42,390 nt of DNA from an uncultured Bacteroidota bacterium (GTDB taxonomy: Bacteria > Bacteroidota > Bacteroidia > Chitinophagales > Chitinophagaceae), in the NCBI GenBank assembly GCA_903821465.1, contig CAIJLK010000137.1, positions 1 through 42,390 on the forward strand, in the 5' to 3' direction. Below, in pieces: positions 5,786 to 14,545 of this stretch. A model generated the notes under the pieces. It was not told where the DNA came from and did no database searches. It saw nothing but the letters and a program-made list of their open reading frames with translations. The position numbers and the translations under genes were made by a program. The first letter of the stretch is position 1. Every line of letters begins with the position of its first letter.

Positions 5786-8695
5786 CTACTTCAAAATGGA
5801 CTGATAAACGGCTTCCTGAATGGTTGGCCGAATATTCATTTGACCTAATTTGTTGTTATCTCTGGTTGGTGTAACACGGTTTGATAAAAATATATAAACC
5901 AATTTTTCTTTAGGGTCTACCCAAACACAAGTACCGGTAAAACCAGTATGACCAAATGTTTCTAAAGACACACTCGCACTTGGGTAAGGCACTTTTCTGC
6001 TAGCGTTATCTTTCTCTGGTTTGTCAAAGCCTAGTCCGCGGCGACTAACATCGCTATTGTATGCAGTGAACAAATCGATGGTTTCTTTTTTCAATAAGCG
6101 AATGCCATTTAGTTCTCCTCCGTTCAATAACATCTGATACAATTTCGATAGATCATAGGCACTGCTGAATAAGCCTGCATGACCGGCCACACCACCAAAC
6201 ATTGCAGCGCCTTCATCATGCACATCGCCGCGAATTAATTGCTGGCGAAAATGTTTTTCTTCTTCAGTAGGTACGATCGTTCCTAAAGGCAATCTTTCTC
6301 TAGGCTTAAAACCAGTAGTTGTCATTTGCAAGGGTTCATAAAAATTGATCCTTGCATAATCGTTCAGTGGCATACCGCTCACAGCTTCCACGATCTTACC
6401 TATGAATATAAAATCGTTATCGCTGTATATATAATGTCCCGAAGGCATTAATTTACTCGATACTATTCGCTGATATAAACTGTCTTCATAATCGTTGCGC
6501 ACAAACAGGTCTTCACCAACTCTAAACTGATGGTTTGCATCTTTTACTTTGCTGAAATAAGCAGGATTAGGGATTCCTGTAACGGTGTCAATAACAGCTC
6601 TGTAAAAAGGAATAAACTCTTTTAATCCTGCCTGATGCAACAACACTTCTTTTAATGTGATTGGTGCTTTATCGCTTCCTTTTACCCATGGCAAATAATC
6701 GCCCAAAGTTTTATTCAGTTCGATCTTTCCTTCTTCATACAATTTCATAATTGAAACAGTAGTAGCAGAAACTTTAGTAACTGAGGCAAGGTCATACACC
6801 ATGCCAATATTGATTGGTTCTTTACGATCGAAATTGGTATAACCGAATGCTTTGTTATAAGCAATTTTGCCATCCTTTGCAACCAATACCACACAACCAG
6901 GCATGGCGCCTTTTGCGATACCATTGGTAGCTATTGCATCAATTTTTTTCAGGGTTTCCTCACTCAATCCAACAGACGCAGGATTGGCTTCTGGAAGGAA
7001 TTGGTTGTAAACAATGCCATCTCCCAATTGTAATTCATCGCATACGGTAACAGGTAATTTACCTTTTGCATCAAACTTACCTTTCAATAGATCAGCTGCT
7101 GCATCTTGTGTGATCAGATCATCTTCATAACAGGCAACAAGATTCTTGGCAGTACTCAAATATTTCATTGCATAAGGGTTACCAAATACAAAATTGATAG
7201 CATTGAATTTTTGAACTTTCTTGAGTAAGTCGATCGTATTATCTGATAATCCATAATTATTAGCAGGTCTTCTGCTATAATTGTGAAGCCCTACTACCAC
7301 TGCATCATAAGAAGCAAGCACTTGCATGATGCTGTCTGTTTTAGTAACGGCATCTTTATTGCTGAACAGAAAAACATCTGCTTTAAAATCAAGTAATAGT
7401 CTTGTTGCAAACTCATTACTCTTATCAATACCAATTCCTAAGAAGGCTACTTTTTTTGCGTTTAATGGCAATAATGAACTGTTAGATCTTTTCAGTAAAG
7501 TGATAGCATTTTTTGCCAGCAGTTCTTTGATGTGATTAGTTTTTTCATTCAGGTCGTTCACTAGATTAGTAGTGTCGATTTTTTGTAAATGATTTAGTCC
7601 CAAATTATATTTAACGAGTAATACTTTTTTAACTCTTTCATTAATATCATCCCAGCTCAATTTGCCTTCAGCAATGGCCAGTTTCACAGCAGCAATGCTT
7701 CCGGGAACATCGCCAGGCAGGCATAACAAATCGTTGCCAGCAATCAATGATCTTGCAGATGCTTCACCCTTTGGAAAAAACTTTGCAACGCCTTGCATTT
7801 CTAGTGCATCGGTAAAGGAAATGCCTTTGTATCCTAATTCAGTTCTCAATAAACCATTAATAGTTTTAGGTGATAAGCTAGTAGGCAAGTTTGCGGTTGT
7901 ATCAATTGCCGGAATCGACAAATGGGCCACCATGACACTTCCAACTCCCGCCTTGATCATTTCTCTGAATGGATACAATTCTAGTTCATCTAGTTGTTGT
8001 CTTGTTTTGTAAATAATGGGAAGATCTTTATGTGAATCCACAGCCACATCTCCATGTCCCGGAAAATGTTTAGCAGAAGCCAGCACACGCGATGTTTCCA
8101 TGCCCTTCATATATTGAACACCGTATAAAGCTACTTTGTATTTATCCTCACCAAAACTGCGGTCATTGATCACCGGGTTCTGTGGATTATTATTCACATC
8201 CACATCGGGAGCGAAATTTACTTGTATCCCCATTCGCTTGCACTGTTCTCCAACTGCTTTACCAAACTCATAGATCAATCCAGCATCAGGAACTGCTCCC
8301 ATCATGAGCTGACGGGGGTAATTGATTACACTATCCAAACGCATTCCTAAACCCCACTCCCCATCGATAGAAACCATCAACGGAGTTTTTGCAATCTTCT
8401 GATAGTAGTTAGTAAGAACTGCCTCACGAACTGGTCCGCCTTGAAAAAAGCATAATCCTCCCACATTGTATTTCTTGATCAGCTCCACAACCGACGCAAT
8501 ATGGTCGGCCCCTAGATTGCTATGCGCCCTAATGATCATTAGTTGCGCAATTTTTTGATCATCTGAAAGCTTTCTAAACTTCTTCTTAACCCAACGTTTG
8601 GCAGCAGGGGTTTCGGTGTAAAAGGACTGTGCTTCTGTGTTTACTTGTATCAACACACAAAAGATAACGGAGCTGAGGAGGAGTAATTTCTTCAT
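5786..8695 (-). CDS. GH3 beta-N-acetylglucosaminidase / serine beta-lactamase-like fusion
   Basis: A 969-residue secreted enzyme. I place the start at the ATG at 8695 because the signal peptide (MKKLLLLSSVIFCVLIQ) begins there; an in-frame upstream ATG at 8725 would add ten residues. Residues about 25-365 are a GH3 catalytic domain of NagZ type: KHFPGHG followed by DSH (about 209-222) is the His/Asp loop, and Asp296 in SFTDALEM is the expected nucleophile. After a GH3 C-terminal-like region, residues about 580-965 form a class C beta-lactamase/PBP4-like serine hydrolase with Ser638-x-x-Lys641, Tyr757-Ser-Asp-Asn and an HTG triad near the end. The likely role is muropeptide or GlcNAc-glycan turnover in the periplasm. 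This fusion is known in Bacteroidota. Which substrate each half uses is not visible. Confidence 0.88.
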   Translation of the reverse strand: MKKLLLLSSVIFCVLIQVNTEAQSFYTETPAAKRWVKKKFRKLSDDQKIAQLMIIRAHSNLGADHIASVVELIKKYNVGGLCFFQGGPVREAVLTNYYQKIAKTPLMVSIDGEWGLGMRLDSVINYPRQLMMGAVPDAGLIYEFGKAVGEQCKRMGIQVNFAPDVDVNNNPQNPVINDRSFGEDKYKVALYGVQYMKGMETSRVLASAKHFPGHGDVAVDSHKDLPIIYKTRQQLDELELYPFREMIKAGVGSVMVAHLSIPAIDTTANLPTSLSPKTINGLLRTELGYKGISFTDALEMQGVAKFFPKGEASARSLIAGNDLLCLPGDVPGSIAAVKLAIAEGKLSWDDINERVKKVLLVKYNLGLNHLQKIDTTNLVNDLNEKTNHIKELLAKNAITLLKRSNSSLLPLNAKKVAFLGIGIDKSNEFATRLLLDFKADVFLFSNKDAVTKTDSIMQVLASYDAVVVGLHNYSRRPANNYGLSDNTIDLLKKVQKFNAINFVFGNPYAMKYLSTAKNLVACYEDDLITQDAAADLLKGKFDAKGKLPVTVCDELQLGDGIVYNQFLPEANPASVGLSEETLKKIDAIATNGIAKGAMPGCVVLVAKDGKIAYNKAFGYTNFDRKEPINIGMVYDLASVTKVSATTVSIMKLYEEGKIELNKTLGDYLPWVKGSDKAPITLKEVLLHQAGLKEFIPFYRAVIDTVTGIPNPAYFSKVKDANHQFRVGEDLFVRNDYEDSLYQRIVSSKLMPSGHYIYSDNDFIFIGKIVEAVSGMPLNDYARINFYEPLQMTTTGFKPRERLPLGTIVPTEEEKHFRQQLIRGDVHDEGAAMFGGVAGHAGLFSSAYDLSKLYQMLLNGGELNGIRLLKKETIDLFTAYNSDVSRRGLGFDKPEKDNASRKVPYPSASVSLETFGHTGFTGTCVWVDPKEKLVYIFLSNRVTPTRDNNKLGQMNIRPTIQEAVYQSILK

Positions 8696-8730
8696 GTTAA
8701 AAAATTCGGCTAACAAGATAATCAAAATAT

Positions 8731-8771
8731 AAAAGCCGCCCGATCCCGATTAGAAGGGAGGGGCGGCTTTT
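8731..8771 (-). terminator. Rho-independent terminator after the DUF5606 gene
   Basis: Bases 8731-8741 and 8761-8771 are exact reverse complements (AAAAGCCGCCC / GGGCGGCTTTT), forming an 11-bp GC-rich stem. On the minus strand it is followed by a T-rich stretch. It sits 18 bases after the DUF5606 stop and before the GH3 gene, so these two genes are probably separate transcription units. Confidence 0.8.
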
Positions 8772-8788
8772 ATTAAAAGGGTTTGAAT

Positions 8789-9205
8789 TTAAGCTTCTGT
8801 TTCTTCAGTCTCTTCGGCTGCTTCAGTTAATTTAAGGTCAATATCGTTAGCCTTTAAAATAACGAACCATTTTACCATTTTCTTCATATCGCTAGCGTAA
8901 ACTCTTTCAAAATCGATATCGGCATACACTTTTGAGAAATAAGATTTTACTGCAGCAGCGTCTTTGTCAGAAGGAAGGGCTTCAGAACTAGCGTTCATTG
9001 CCTGAAATACTTCTACCAAATTCACATTTTCACGAACGGTATATACTTCAATACTTTCCAAATGTGAAAAATTATGAACACGACTGCTAACAAATTTTGT
9101 GGTATTATCGTCGAGCGATTTTACAATTGCGCCGTCGGTTTTGCTTCCAACAAGTTCAAATAAGCCGGTCATACCGGTAACAGAAATCAATTTACTATAC
9201 TCCAT
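8789..9205 (-). CDS. DUF5606 family protein
   Basis: A 138-residue cytoplasmic protein. I choose the ATG at 9205 (MEYSKLISVTG), because the family begins with a short lead followed by an ISG/ITG-x-GLFEL motif; the 16 further residues upstream (to 9253) look like read-through of non-coding sequence. Seen here: VTGMTGLFELVGSK near the start, an alpha/beta body, and an acidic tail of EET repeats. DUF5606 is widespread in Bacteroidota and has no assigned function that I know. A strong terminator follows the gene, so it is probably transcribed alone or from the FrnE-like gene 98 bases upstream. Confidence 0.75.
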   Translation of the reverse strand: MEYSKLISVTGMTGLFELVGSKTDGAIVKSLDDNTTKFVSSRVHNFSHLESIEVYTVRENVNLVEVFQAMNASSEALPSDKDAAAVKSYFSKVYADIDFERVYASDMKKMVKWFVILKANDIDLKLTEAAEETEETEA

Positions 9206-9303
9206 GAATTCAATATTTAAGAGCTGCAAAGTAAAGAGAAAATGGGGTAACAACCATTTTACTATCTGCGGAACAGCCTTTTTAACAGTCTAATGGTTCA
9301 AAA

Positions 9304-9954
9304 TCAGCCTTTTAGCTCCTTTAAAACTGCTTCTAATCTAGCAGAAAGATCTTCATAAGAAGTAAAACCACGTGATAATAAATGGAATTTGGTTTCGCTT
9401 ACCTGTATCAAAACACATGGGAAACCGGTAACCTGTAGTTGTTTGCAGAGCTGAAACTCATAATGGGCTTGTTCTTTAAAAATATCGCTACCTAGTTTTT
9501 CGTAAAAAGCCTCTTGGTCGATCCCGTATTTCTCCAAAAGATGGCGATAAGCTTCTTTGTCGCTCAGATCCCTGCCTTCAAAATTTAAGGCATATTGCAA
9601 GTCAGAAGCAAACGCTACCTGTTTATCTGGGAATAATTCTTTAAAAATGCATAAGGCAATGGCCGGCATTTCTGAATTCGGGAACCAATCGCTTAGTTCG
9701 GGATTTTTAATATGCCAGAGAAAATCTGCACCGAATTTAATGCCGGTAGTTTCTTCAACAGTGGGATAGGCTTTGTCAATCAATGCAGCCATTGTACTTA
9801 TTGGTATGGGCTGTTCAGGCGTGATCATTCCACCTGAAAGCACTTCAAATGGGATCTGATTGCCATAATTTTCTGCCAGTTTTTTGATGATGGGACTAAA
9901 GCCATAACACCATCCACAATATGCATCGTAACAATAAAAAATGGTCGGGTTCAT
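9304..9954 (-). CDS. DsbA family protein, FrnE-like thiol oxidoreductase
   Basis: A 216-residue thioredoxin-fold protein with a DsbA-type helical insertion. The redox motif is Cys13-Gly-Trp-Cys16 in YCGWCYGFSP, directly after the first beta strand. GFPCVLIQ further on carries the cis-proline expected opposite the active site. No signal peptide is present, so it probably acts in the cytoplasm, as FrnE-like members do. Such proteins are linked to thiol-disulfide exchange or stress; the partner is not visible here. It diverges from the DegT gene across 132 bases. A TAACTTTG element lies only four bases before the ATG, suggesting a very short or absent 5' leader. Confidence 0.8.
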   Translation of the reverse strand: MNPTIFYCYDAYCGWCYGFSPIIKKLAENYGNQIPFEVLSGGMITPEQPIPISTMAALIDKAYPTVEETTGIKFGADFLWHIKNPELSDWFPNSEMPAIALCIFKELFPDKQVAFASDLQYALNFEGRDLSDKEAYRHLLEKYGIDQEAFYEKLGSDIFKEQAHYEFQLCKQLQVTGFPCVLIQVSETKFHLLSRGFTSYEDLSARLEAVLKELKG

Positions 9955-9958
9955 AGGG

Positions 9959-9966
9959 CAAAGTTA
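9959..9966 (-). promoter_or_regulatory. -7 element almost touching the FrnE-like start codon
   Basis: The minus strand reads TAACTTTG, a full TAnnTTTG match, with four bases between it and the ATG at 9954. If functional, transcription would begin at or inside the start codon (leaderless mRNA). No good -33 motif is seen. Confidence 0.3.
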
Positions 9967-10086
9967 ATTGAAAGCGGATTTTATTGCGCTTTCTCATCCA
10001 TTTTAACTTTTGAAACAGCTTCTTAAGCAGGAAGCAGGAATTATTTTTCTACCTTTAACCCTTTAGTAAAATCTCAATTATACTAT

Positions 10087-11292
10087 ATGCCAGGTTTTGA
10101 ATTATTTGGAGCAGAAGAGCGCAAAGAAGTAAATGATGTATTGGAAACAGGAATCCTGATGCGTTATGGATTTGATGGCCCTCGTAAGGGGATCTGGAAA
10201 GCTTTGGAACTCGAAAAAGCCATCACTGAAGTTTTTGGATGCGAATATGCACAATTAACTAGCAGCGGAACATCGGCATTGACAACTGCCTTGTGTGCTT
10301 TAGGAATTGGTGCAGGCGATGAAGTGATCATGCCTTCCTTCACTTTTGTAGCTTCTTTTGAAGCCGTATTAAGTGTTGGCGCCATACCAGTTTTAGTGGA
10401 TATAGATGAAACATTGACTTTGTCGCCAGCTGCCGTGAAGGCTGCTATCACTGCAAAAACAAAATGTATCATGCCGGTACATATGTGTGGAAGTATGGCC
10501 GATCTAGATGCTTTAAAAGCAATTTGTTTGGAACATAAATTGATCTTATTAGAAGATGCCTGTCAGGCTATCGGCGGAACTTATAAAGGAAAATCTTTAG
10601 GTACCATTGGCGATGCTGGAACTTTTTCATTCGACTTTGTAAAAACAATTACCTGTGCCGAAGGCGGTGTGGTAATGACCAACAATAAGGATATATATGT
10701 GAAGAGTGATGGTTATACCGATCATGGTCACGACCATTTAGGAGTGGACCGTGGTGCTGATCTACATCCTTTTATTGGATACAATTTCAGGATCAGTGAA
10801 CTGCATGCGGCAGTTGGATTAGCACAGATCCGTAAACTGGATGGTTTCCTGGCTTTACAAAAGAAAAATAATAAAGCCTTACGCGCCTATTTGGAAGCTA
10901 TACCAGAAGTGAGTTTCCGTAAAGTGCCTGATGAATCGGGTGATAGCTTTTCTTTCTTAAGTTGGTTTTTGCCAACTGCAGAATTAACGGGTGAGCTAGT
11001 TGCAGAATTGAAAGAGCAGGGAATATTGGCGGGTAATTTTTATTGGTTTGTCAATAATTGGCACTATATCAGTAAGTGGGATCATTTGAGAAATGCTGCT
11101 ACTTTAAATCCAGCATGGGCTGCACAGAAAGAAAGTCTATTGGCTCTTCAGCACAAACAGTTCCCTGCAAGTGATGCGATCATGAGCCGTTGTATTTCAA
11201 CAGCAATTAGTTTGGTATGGACAGAGGAGCAGATCAAAGAAAAAGGCGAAAAATTAGCCGCTGCTATCCGAAAAGTTATTGGTAAGTCTTAA
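10087..11292 (+). CDS. DegT/DnrJ/EryC1/StrS family PLP-dependent aminotransferase
   Basis: A 401-residue fold-type I aminotransferase of the sugar-aminotransferase family. Visible hallmarks are SSGTSAL (59-65, phosphate binding), LLEDACQAIG with Asp157 for the pyridine nitrogen, and Lys186 in FSFDFVKTITCAEGG as the Schiff-base lysine. Family members transaminate nucleotide-linked keto-sugars for surface polysaccharides or antibiotics, though some act on other substrates. No sugar-pathway gene lies nearby; instead rpoN starts five bases after its stop, so the two are co-transcribed. The substrate is therefore open. The full length and all key residues suggest an active enzyme. Confidence 0.85.
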   Translation: MPGFELFGAEERKEVNDVLETGILMRYGFDGPRKGIWKALELEKAITEVFGCEYAQLTSSGTSALTTALCALGIGAGDEVIMPSFTFVASFEAVLSVGAIPVLVDIDETLTLSPAAVKAAITAKTKCIMPVHMCGSMADLDALKAICLEHKLILLEDACQAIGGTYKGKSLGTIGDAGTFSFDFVKTITCAEGGVVMTNNKDIYVKSDGYTDHGHDHLGVDRGADLHPFIGYNFRISELHAAVGLAQIRKLDGFLALQKKNNKALRAYLEAIPEVSFRKVPDESGDSFSFLSWFLPTAELTGELVAELKEQGILAGNFYWFVNNWHYISKWDHLRNAATLNPAWAAQKESLLALQHKQFPASDAIMSRCISTAISLVWTEEQIKEKGEKLAAAIRKVIGKS

Positions 11293-11297
11293 GCGGT

Positions 11298-12782
11298 ATG
11301 TCACTAAGTCAATCTCTTCAACAGAAATTATTACAAAAACTATCTCCTCAACAGATTCAGTTAATGAAGCTGTTGCAGATCCCTACTGCTAATTTGGAAG
11401 AAAGGGTGAAAGAAGAATTGGAAGAAAATCCTGCTTTAGAAATGAGTGAGGAAGGCAGTGATGATGAGTTTAGTGAAGACCAGCAAGAGCAGATCGACGA
11501 TCATTTAGATGAGCCCATGGATGGAAGTGAGGAAGATTATGAGCAGGCCGACATGACGGAATATATTGTTGATGATGATGGCGAGATCGCGGATTATAAA
11601 ACAAGGGATGATAATTACCCTGAGATGGACGATCAGAAAGTGATGCCCATTCGAGTGGAAACTACTTTCCACGATTTGGTGATTGACCAATTGGGTATGT
11701 TGGAATTGGATGAAAGAAAATTTAAGATTGCAGAACAAATAGTAGGGAGTTTAGATGATGATGGTTATTTAAGAAGAGAATTATCTTCTATTGCAGACGA
11801 CTTGGCTTTCCGTCAGAGTATGGTGGTGGAAGAAAAAGAAATTGAAGAATTGTTAGATCAGATTCAACAATTTGATCCTCCAGGGATCTGCGCAAGAAAT
11901 TTGCAGGAATGTTTGTTATTGCAGTTGAAAAGAAAATTGAGTGAGGGCAAGAGTGTTGCCTTAGCCATTCAAATATTGAGTAAATATTTTGAAGAGTTTA
12001 CCAAAAAACATTACGAGAAAATTCAGCACAATTTAAATCTGACCGATGAGCAGATTAAAGACGTGATCAACCAGATCATTAAGCTGAATCCTAAGCCAGG
12101 TGGCAATATTGGCGAGATCAATAAGGCAGAGAGTTATATTATCCCCGACTTTTTTATCATCAATAATAACGGAAGATTAGAGCTTAGTTTAAATGCACGA
12201 AATGCACCCGATCTAAGAATTAGTGAAGGCTATCGCGATATGCTTAAAGATTATGAAAAGGGGAGTAAGAAAGACAAGCGACAAAAAGAAGCGGTATTAT
12301 TCATCAAACAAAAAATTGATTCGGCTAAGTGGTTCATCGATATGATCAAACAAAGACAGGAGACGTTGATCAATACTATGAGTGCCATCATTAGTCACCA
12401 GCAAGAATTCTTTTTAACAGGCGATGAAACCACTATGCGCCCTATGATCTTGAAAGATATTGCAGAGTTAACTGGATTAGATATTAGTACTGTTAGTAGG
12501 GTAGCCAATAGTAAATTTGTTCAAACTGAATTTGGTACCTATCGTTTGAAATTTTTCTTTAGTGAATCATTAAGTACAGATAGTGGAGAGGAAGTGAGTA
12601 CTAGGGAAGTGAAGAAAATTTTGGGTGATATTATTGAAGCAGAAGATAAACGAAAGCCTTTGAGCGACGAGATCTTGACCGATATGTTACAAGAAAAAGG
12701 ATATAATATTGCCAGAAGAACAGTGGCTAAATACCGCGAACAGTTGAATGTTCCGGTAGCTAGGTTACGTAAAGAATTATAA
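11298..12782 (+). CDS. rpoN: RNA polymerase sigma-54 factor
   Basis: A 494-residue sigma-54. The glutamine/leucine-rich region I (SLSQSLQQKLLQKLSPQQIQ, 2-21) contacts enhancer-binding proteins; an acidic region II follows (about 50-110), then the core-binding domain with DPPGICARNLQECLLLQL. The RpoN box ARRTVAKYRE (472-481) recognises the -24 element. All parts are intact. The gene is five bases downstream of a DegT aminotransferase and shares its last base with the start of a membrane protein gene (TAATG), so the three are translationally linked. No enhancer-binding activator is encoded in the window, and I saw no clear -24/-12 promoter. Confidence 0.96.
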   Translation: MSLSQSLQQKLLQKLSPQQIQLMKLLQIPTANLEERVKEELEENPALEMSEEGSDDEFSEDQQEQIDDHLDEPMDGSEEDYEQADMTEYIVDDDGEIADYKTRDDNYPEMDDQKVMPIRVETTFHDLVIDQLGMLELDERKFKIAEQIVGSLDDDGYLRRELSSIADDLAFRQSMVVEEKEIEELLDQIQQFDPPGICARNLQECLLLQLKRKLSEGKSVALAIQILSKYFEEFTKKHYEKIQHNLNLTDEQIKDVINQIIKLNPKPGGNIGEINKAESYIIPDFFIINNNGRLELSLNARNAPDLRISEGYRDMLKDYEKGSKKDKRQKEAVLFIKQKIDSAKWFIDMIKQRQETLINTMSAIISHQQEFFLTGDETTMRPMILKDIAELTGLDISTVSRVANSKFVQTEFGTYRLKFFFSESLSTDSGEEVSTREVKKILGDIIEAEDKRKPLSDEILTDMLQEKGYNIARRTVAKYREQLNVPVARLRKEL

Positions 12783-13465
12783 TGCAGCAAGAAAACAACA
12801 TGCAAGCCAATCAGATATCAGCGGTTAGTCTTAGATCGCATCATCCCATTATTAGGTGGTTTGCATCCGCAATTTCTTATCTCTTTCATCCACTTTTCAT
12901 TCCCACTTATGTCTTTCTTTTTTTAATGAAGGCCTTTCCCTATGAATTTGCAGACATTACGGAATGGCAATTGAAGATGCGCTTATTTGGGGTATTCTGG
13001 CTCACGGCCTTTTTCCCAGCCTTCGCAGTTTTTCTTTTATGGCGGTTAAAATTTAGCGATAGTATTTTTTTAAGAACACAGAAAGAGCGGATAGTACCTT
13101 ATGTGATCTGTATGTTTTTTTATTGGTGGATGTATTATCTGAGCAGGAATTTTAATGATCAGCCGATTGTACTTCGATTTTTTTTCATGGGAATTTTTAT
13201 AGCCACAGTTTTCGGATTGATCCTCAATAATTATTTCAAAATAAGTCTGCACGGAATGGGTGTGGGTGGCGCTTGCACAGCCATGGTGTTATTCTCTTTG
13301 TATTATCACCTGAGTTTTGGTGGCATTATTAGTATTTGCATATTATTGGGCGGACTTGTTTGCAGTAGTCGCTTTATAGTTAGTGATCACACCAATAAAG
13401 AAGTGTACACTGGTTTAGCAGTTGGGATTGGGTGTCAGTTACTGGCTTATTGGTTTATCATGTAA
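12782..13465 (+). CDS. Hydrophobic membrane protein, PAP2-like
   Basis: A 227-residue protein with about six transmembrane segments after a polar N-terminus of roughly 25 residues. The ending S-D-H-T-x-x-E-V-Y-x-G-x-x-V-G (about 201-215) recalls the last motif of PAP2 (type 2 phosphatidic acid phosphatase) proteins, but the KxxxxxxRP and PSGH motifs are not evident, so catalytic activity is doubtful. The start overlaps the rpoN stop by one base, which implies translational coupling; a second ATG at 12800 is possible. Its 3' end overlaps the convergent AI-2E permease gene by 27 bases. Confidence 0.65.
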   Translation: MQQENNMQANQISAVSLRSHHPIIRWFASAISYLFHPLFIPTYVFLFLMKAFPYEFADITEWQLKMRLFGVFWLTAFFPAFAVFLLWRLKFSDSIFLRTQKERIVPYVICMFFYWWMYYLSRNFNDQPIVLRFFFMGIFIATVFGLILNNYFKISLHGMGVGGACTAMVLFSLYYHLSFGGIISICILLGGLVCSSRFIVSDHTNKEVYTGLAVGIGCQLLAYWFIM

Positions 13466-14488
13466 ATGGGCACTATGTTTTTCTGTACTGAATTCATTGA
13501 GATAGATGCGGATCAGTAAGATAAAGAGTGCAATTAAAATGGGTCCGAATATCAATCCAATAAATCCAAATAATTCCAAGCCTACAATTACTCCGAAAAT
13601 GGTGATCAATGGATGAATATCGCCCAGTTTTTTTTGTAATGCAAAGCGAAATACATTATCGGCCATGCCTACAATAATTACACAATAAAGCATTAATAAA
13701 ATTGCTGCAGTGCTATTGCCATTTGCGTAAAGTAAAATGCAGATTGGGATATAAGCAAGTCCAGCCCCAATTACAGGCACCATCGATGTGATACAGGTGA
13801 ATACAAACCAAAAACCAATATCGGGTACACCTGCGATCCAATAACCTAAGATGGCAATGATCCCCTGTACTAGGGCCGTAAGTGGAATGCCAACAGCATT
13901 GCTAATTACTAGTTTCTTTAATTCTGTTCCAAGTAAATCTACATTGCTGTTTTTTAATGGAATGTTTTCTTCCAACCAAAACTCCATTTCTCTGCTTCCA
14001 ATGAGCATAAAATAGAGGATCAAGTACATCATTAATACGGTTGTGATGGAGCTGATGGTAGCACCTAAAATATTCGGAAGAAAGTTAGCAATAGTGAGGC
14101 TTATCTTTTTAATGTTTTCATCGTTTAAAATAACAAAATGATAATGCTCCTCTTGTTTTACAATTAATCTATGTATTGTTTCAAGCACTTGAGTAGAATT
14201 GCTAATGGCATAATTTAATTTAGCCGAGAGCATATTAAAGAAGATAATTACTGGAACTAAAACAATGATAAAAGAAAGCAATAATAGAATGGTTGCGGCG
14301 TATGGCTTTTTCCATTTTCTTTGATAAACCATTCGATGCATCGGAGCGCGCAGCAAAATATAAAAGGTAATTGACCCTAATAGAGCAGGCAAAAAACTAC
14401 TCACTTGTAGAAATAGAAAAATCCCTAGAAATACAAGCAAAATATAAAAACTAACCTGTCGGATATGTTGATTGTCGATTTTGGCCAT
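13439..14488 (-). CDS. AI-2E family transporter (TqsA/PerM-like permease)
   Basis: A 349-residue integral membrane protein with the family's layout: two N-terminal transmembrane segments (about 12-60), a further one near 65-88, a soluble helical stretch (about 90-140), then several C-terminal segments including the glycine/proline-rich region VPVIGAGLAYIPICILL and FGVIVGLELFGFIGLIFGPI. Family members have been linked to export of the signal AI-2 or to sodium/proton antiport, and the substrate is often not AI-2, so the name should be read as a family label. The gene is convergent with the PAP2-like gene (27-base overlap at the 3' ends) and divergent from the MMPL transporter, sharing a 57-base intergenic region. 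Confidence 0.88.
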   Translation of the reverse strand: MAKIDNQHIRQVSFYILLVFLGIFLFLQVSSFLPALLGSITFYILLRAPMHRMVYQRKWKKPYAATILLLLSFIIVLVPVIIFFNMLSAKLNYAISNSTQVLETIHRLIVKQEEHYHFVILNDENIKKISLTIANFLPNILGATISSITTVLMMYLILYFMLIGSREMEFWLEENIPLKNSNVDLLGTELKKLVISNAVGIPLTALVQGIIAILGYWIAGVPDIGFWFVFTCITSMVPVIGAGLAYIPICILLYANGNSTAAILLMLYCVIIVGMADNVFRFALQKKLGDIHPLITIFGVIVGLELFGFIGLIFGPILIALFILLIRIYLNEFSTEKHSAHLHDKPISQ

Positions 14489-14545
14489 ATAGCAAGATAC
14501 TGAAACCGAGAAATATCCGTTTCTTTGCGTTCAATATTTAAGCTT

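Noticed and set aside
10164-10472. Minus-strand ORF of 102 codons within the aminotransferase gene
   Set aside because: The plus strand encodes a full PLP enzyme with all key residues; the antisense frame has no support.
11055-11075. A TGGCAC motif as a sigma-54 promoter
   Set aside because: It lies inside the aminotransferase coding region and has no TTGC at the -12 position.
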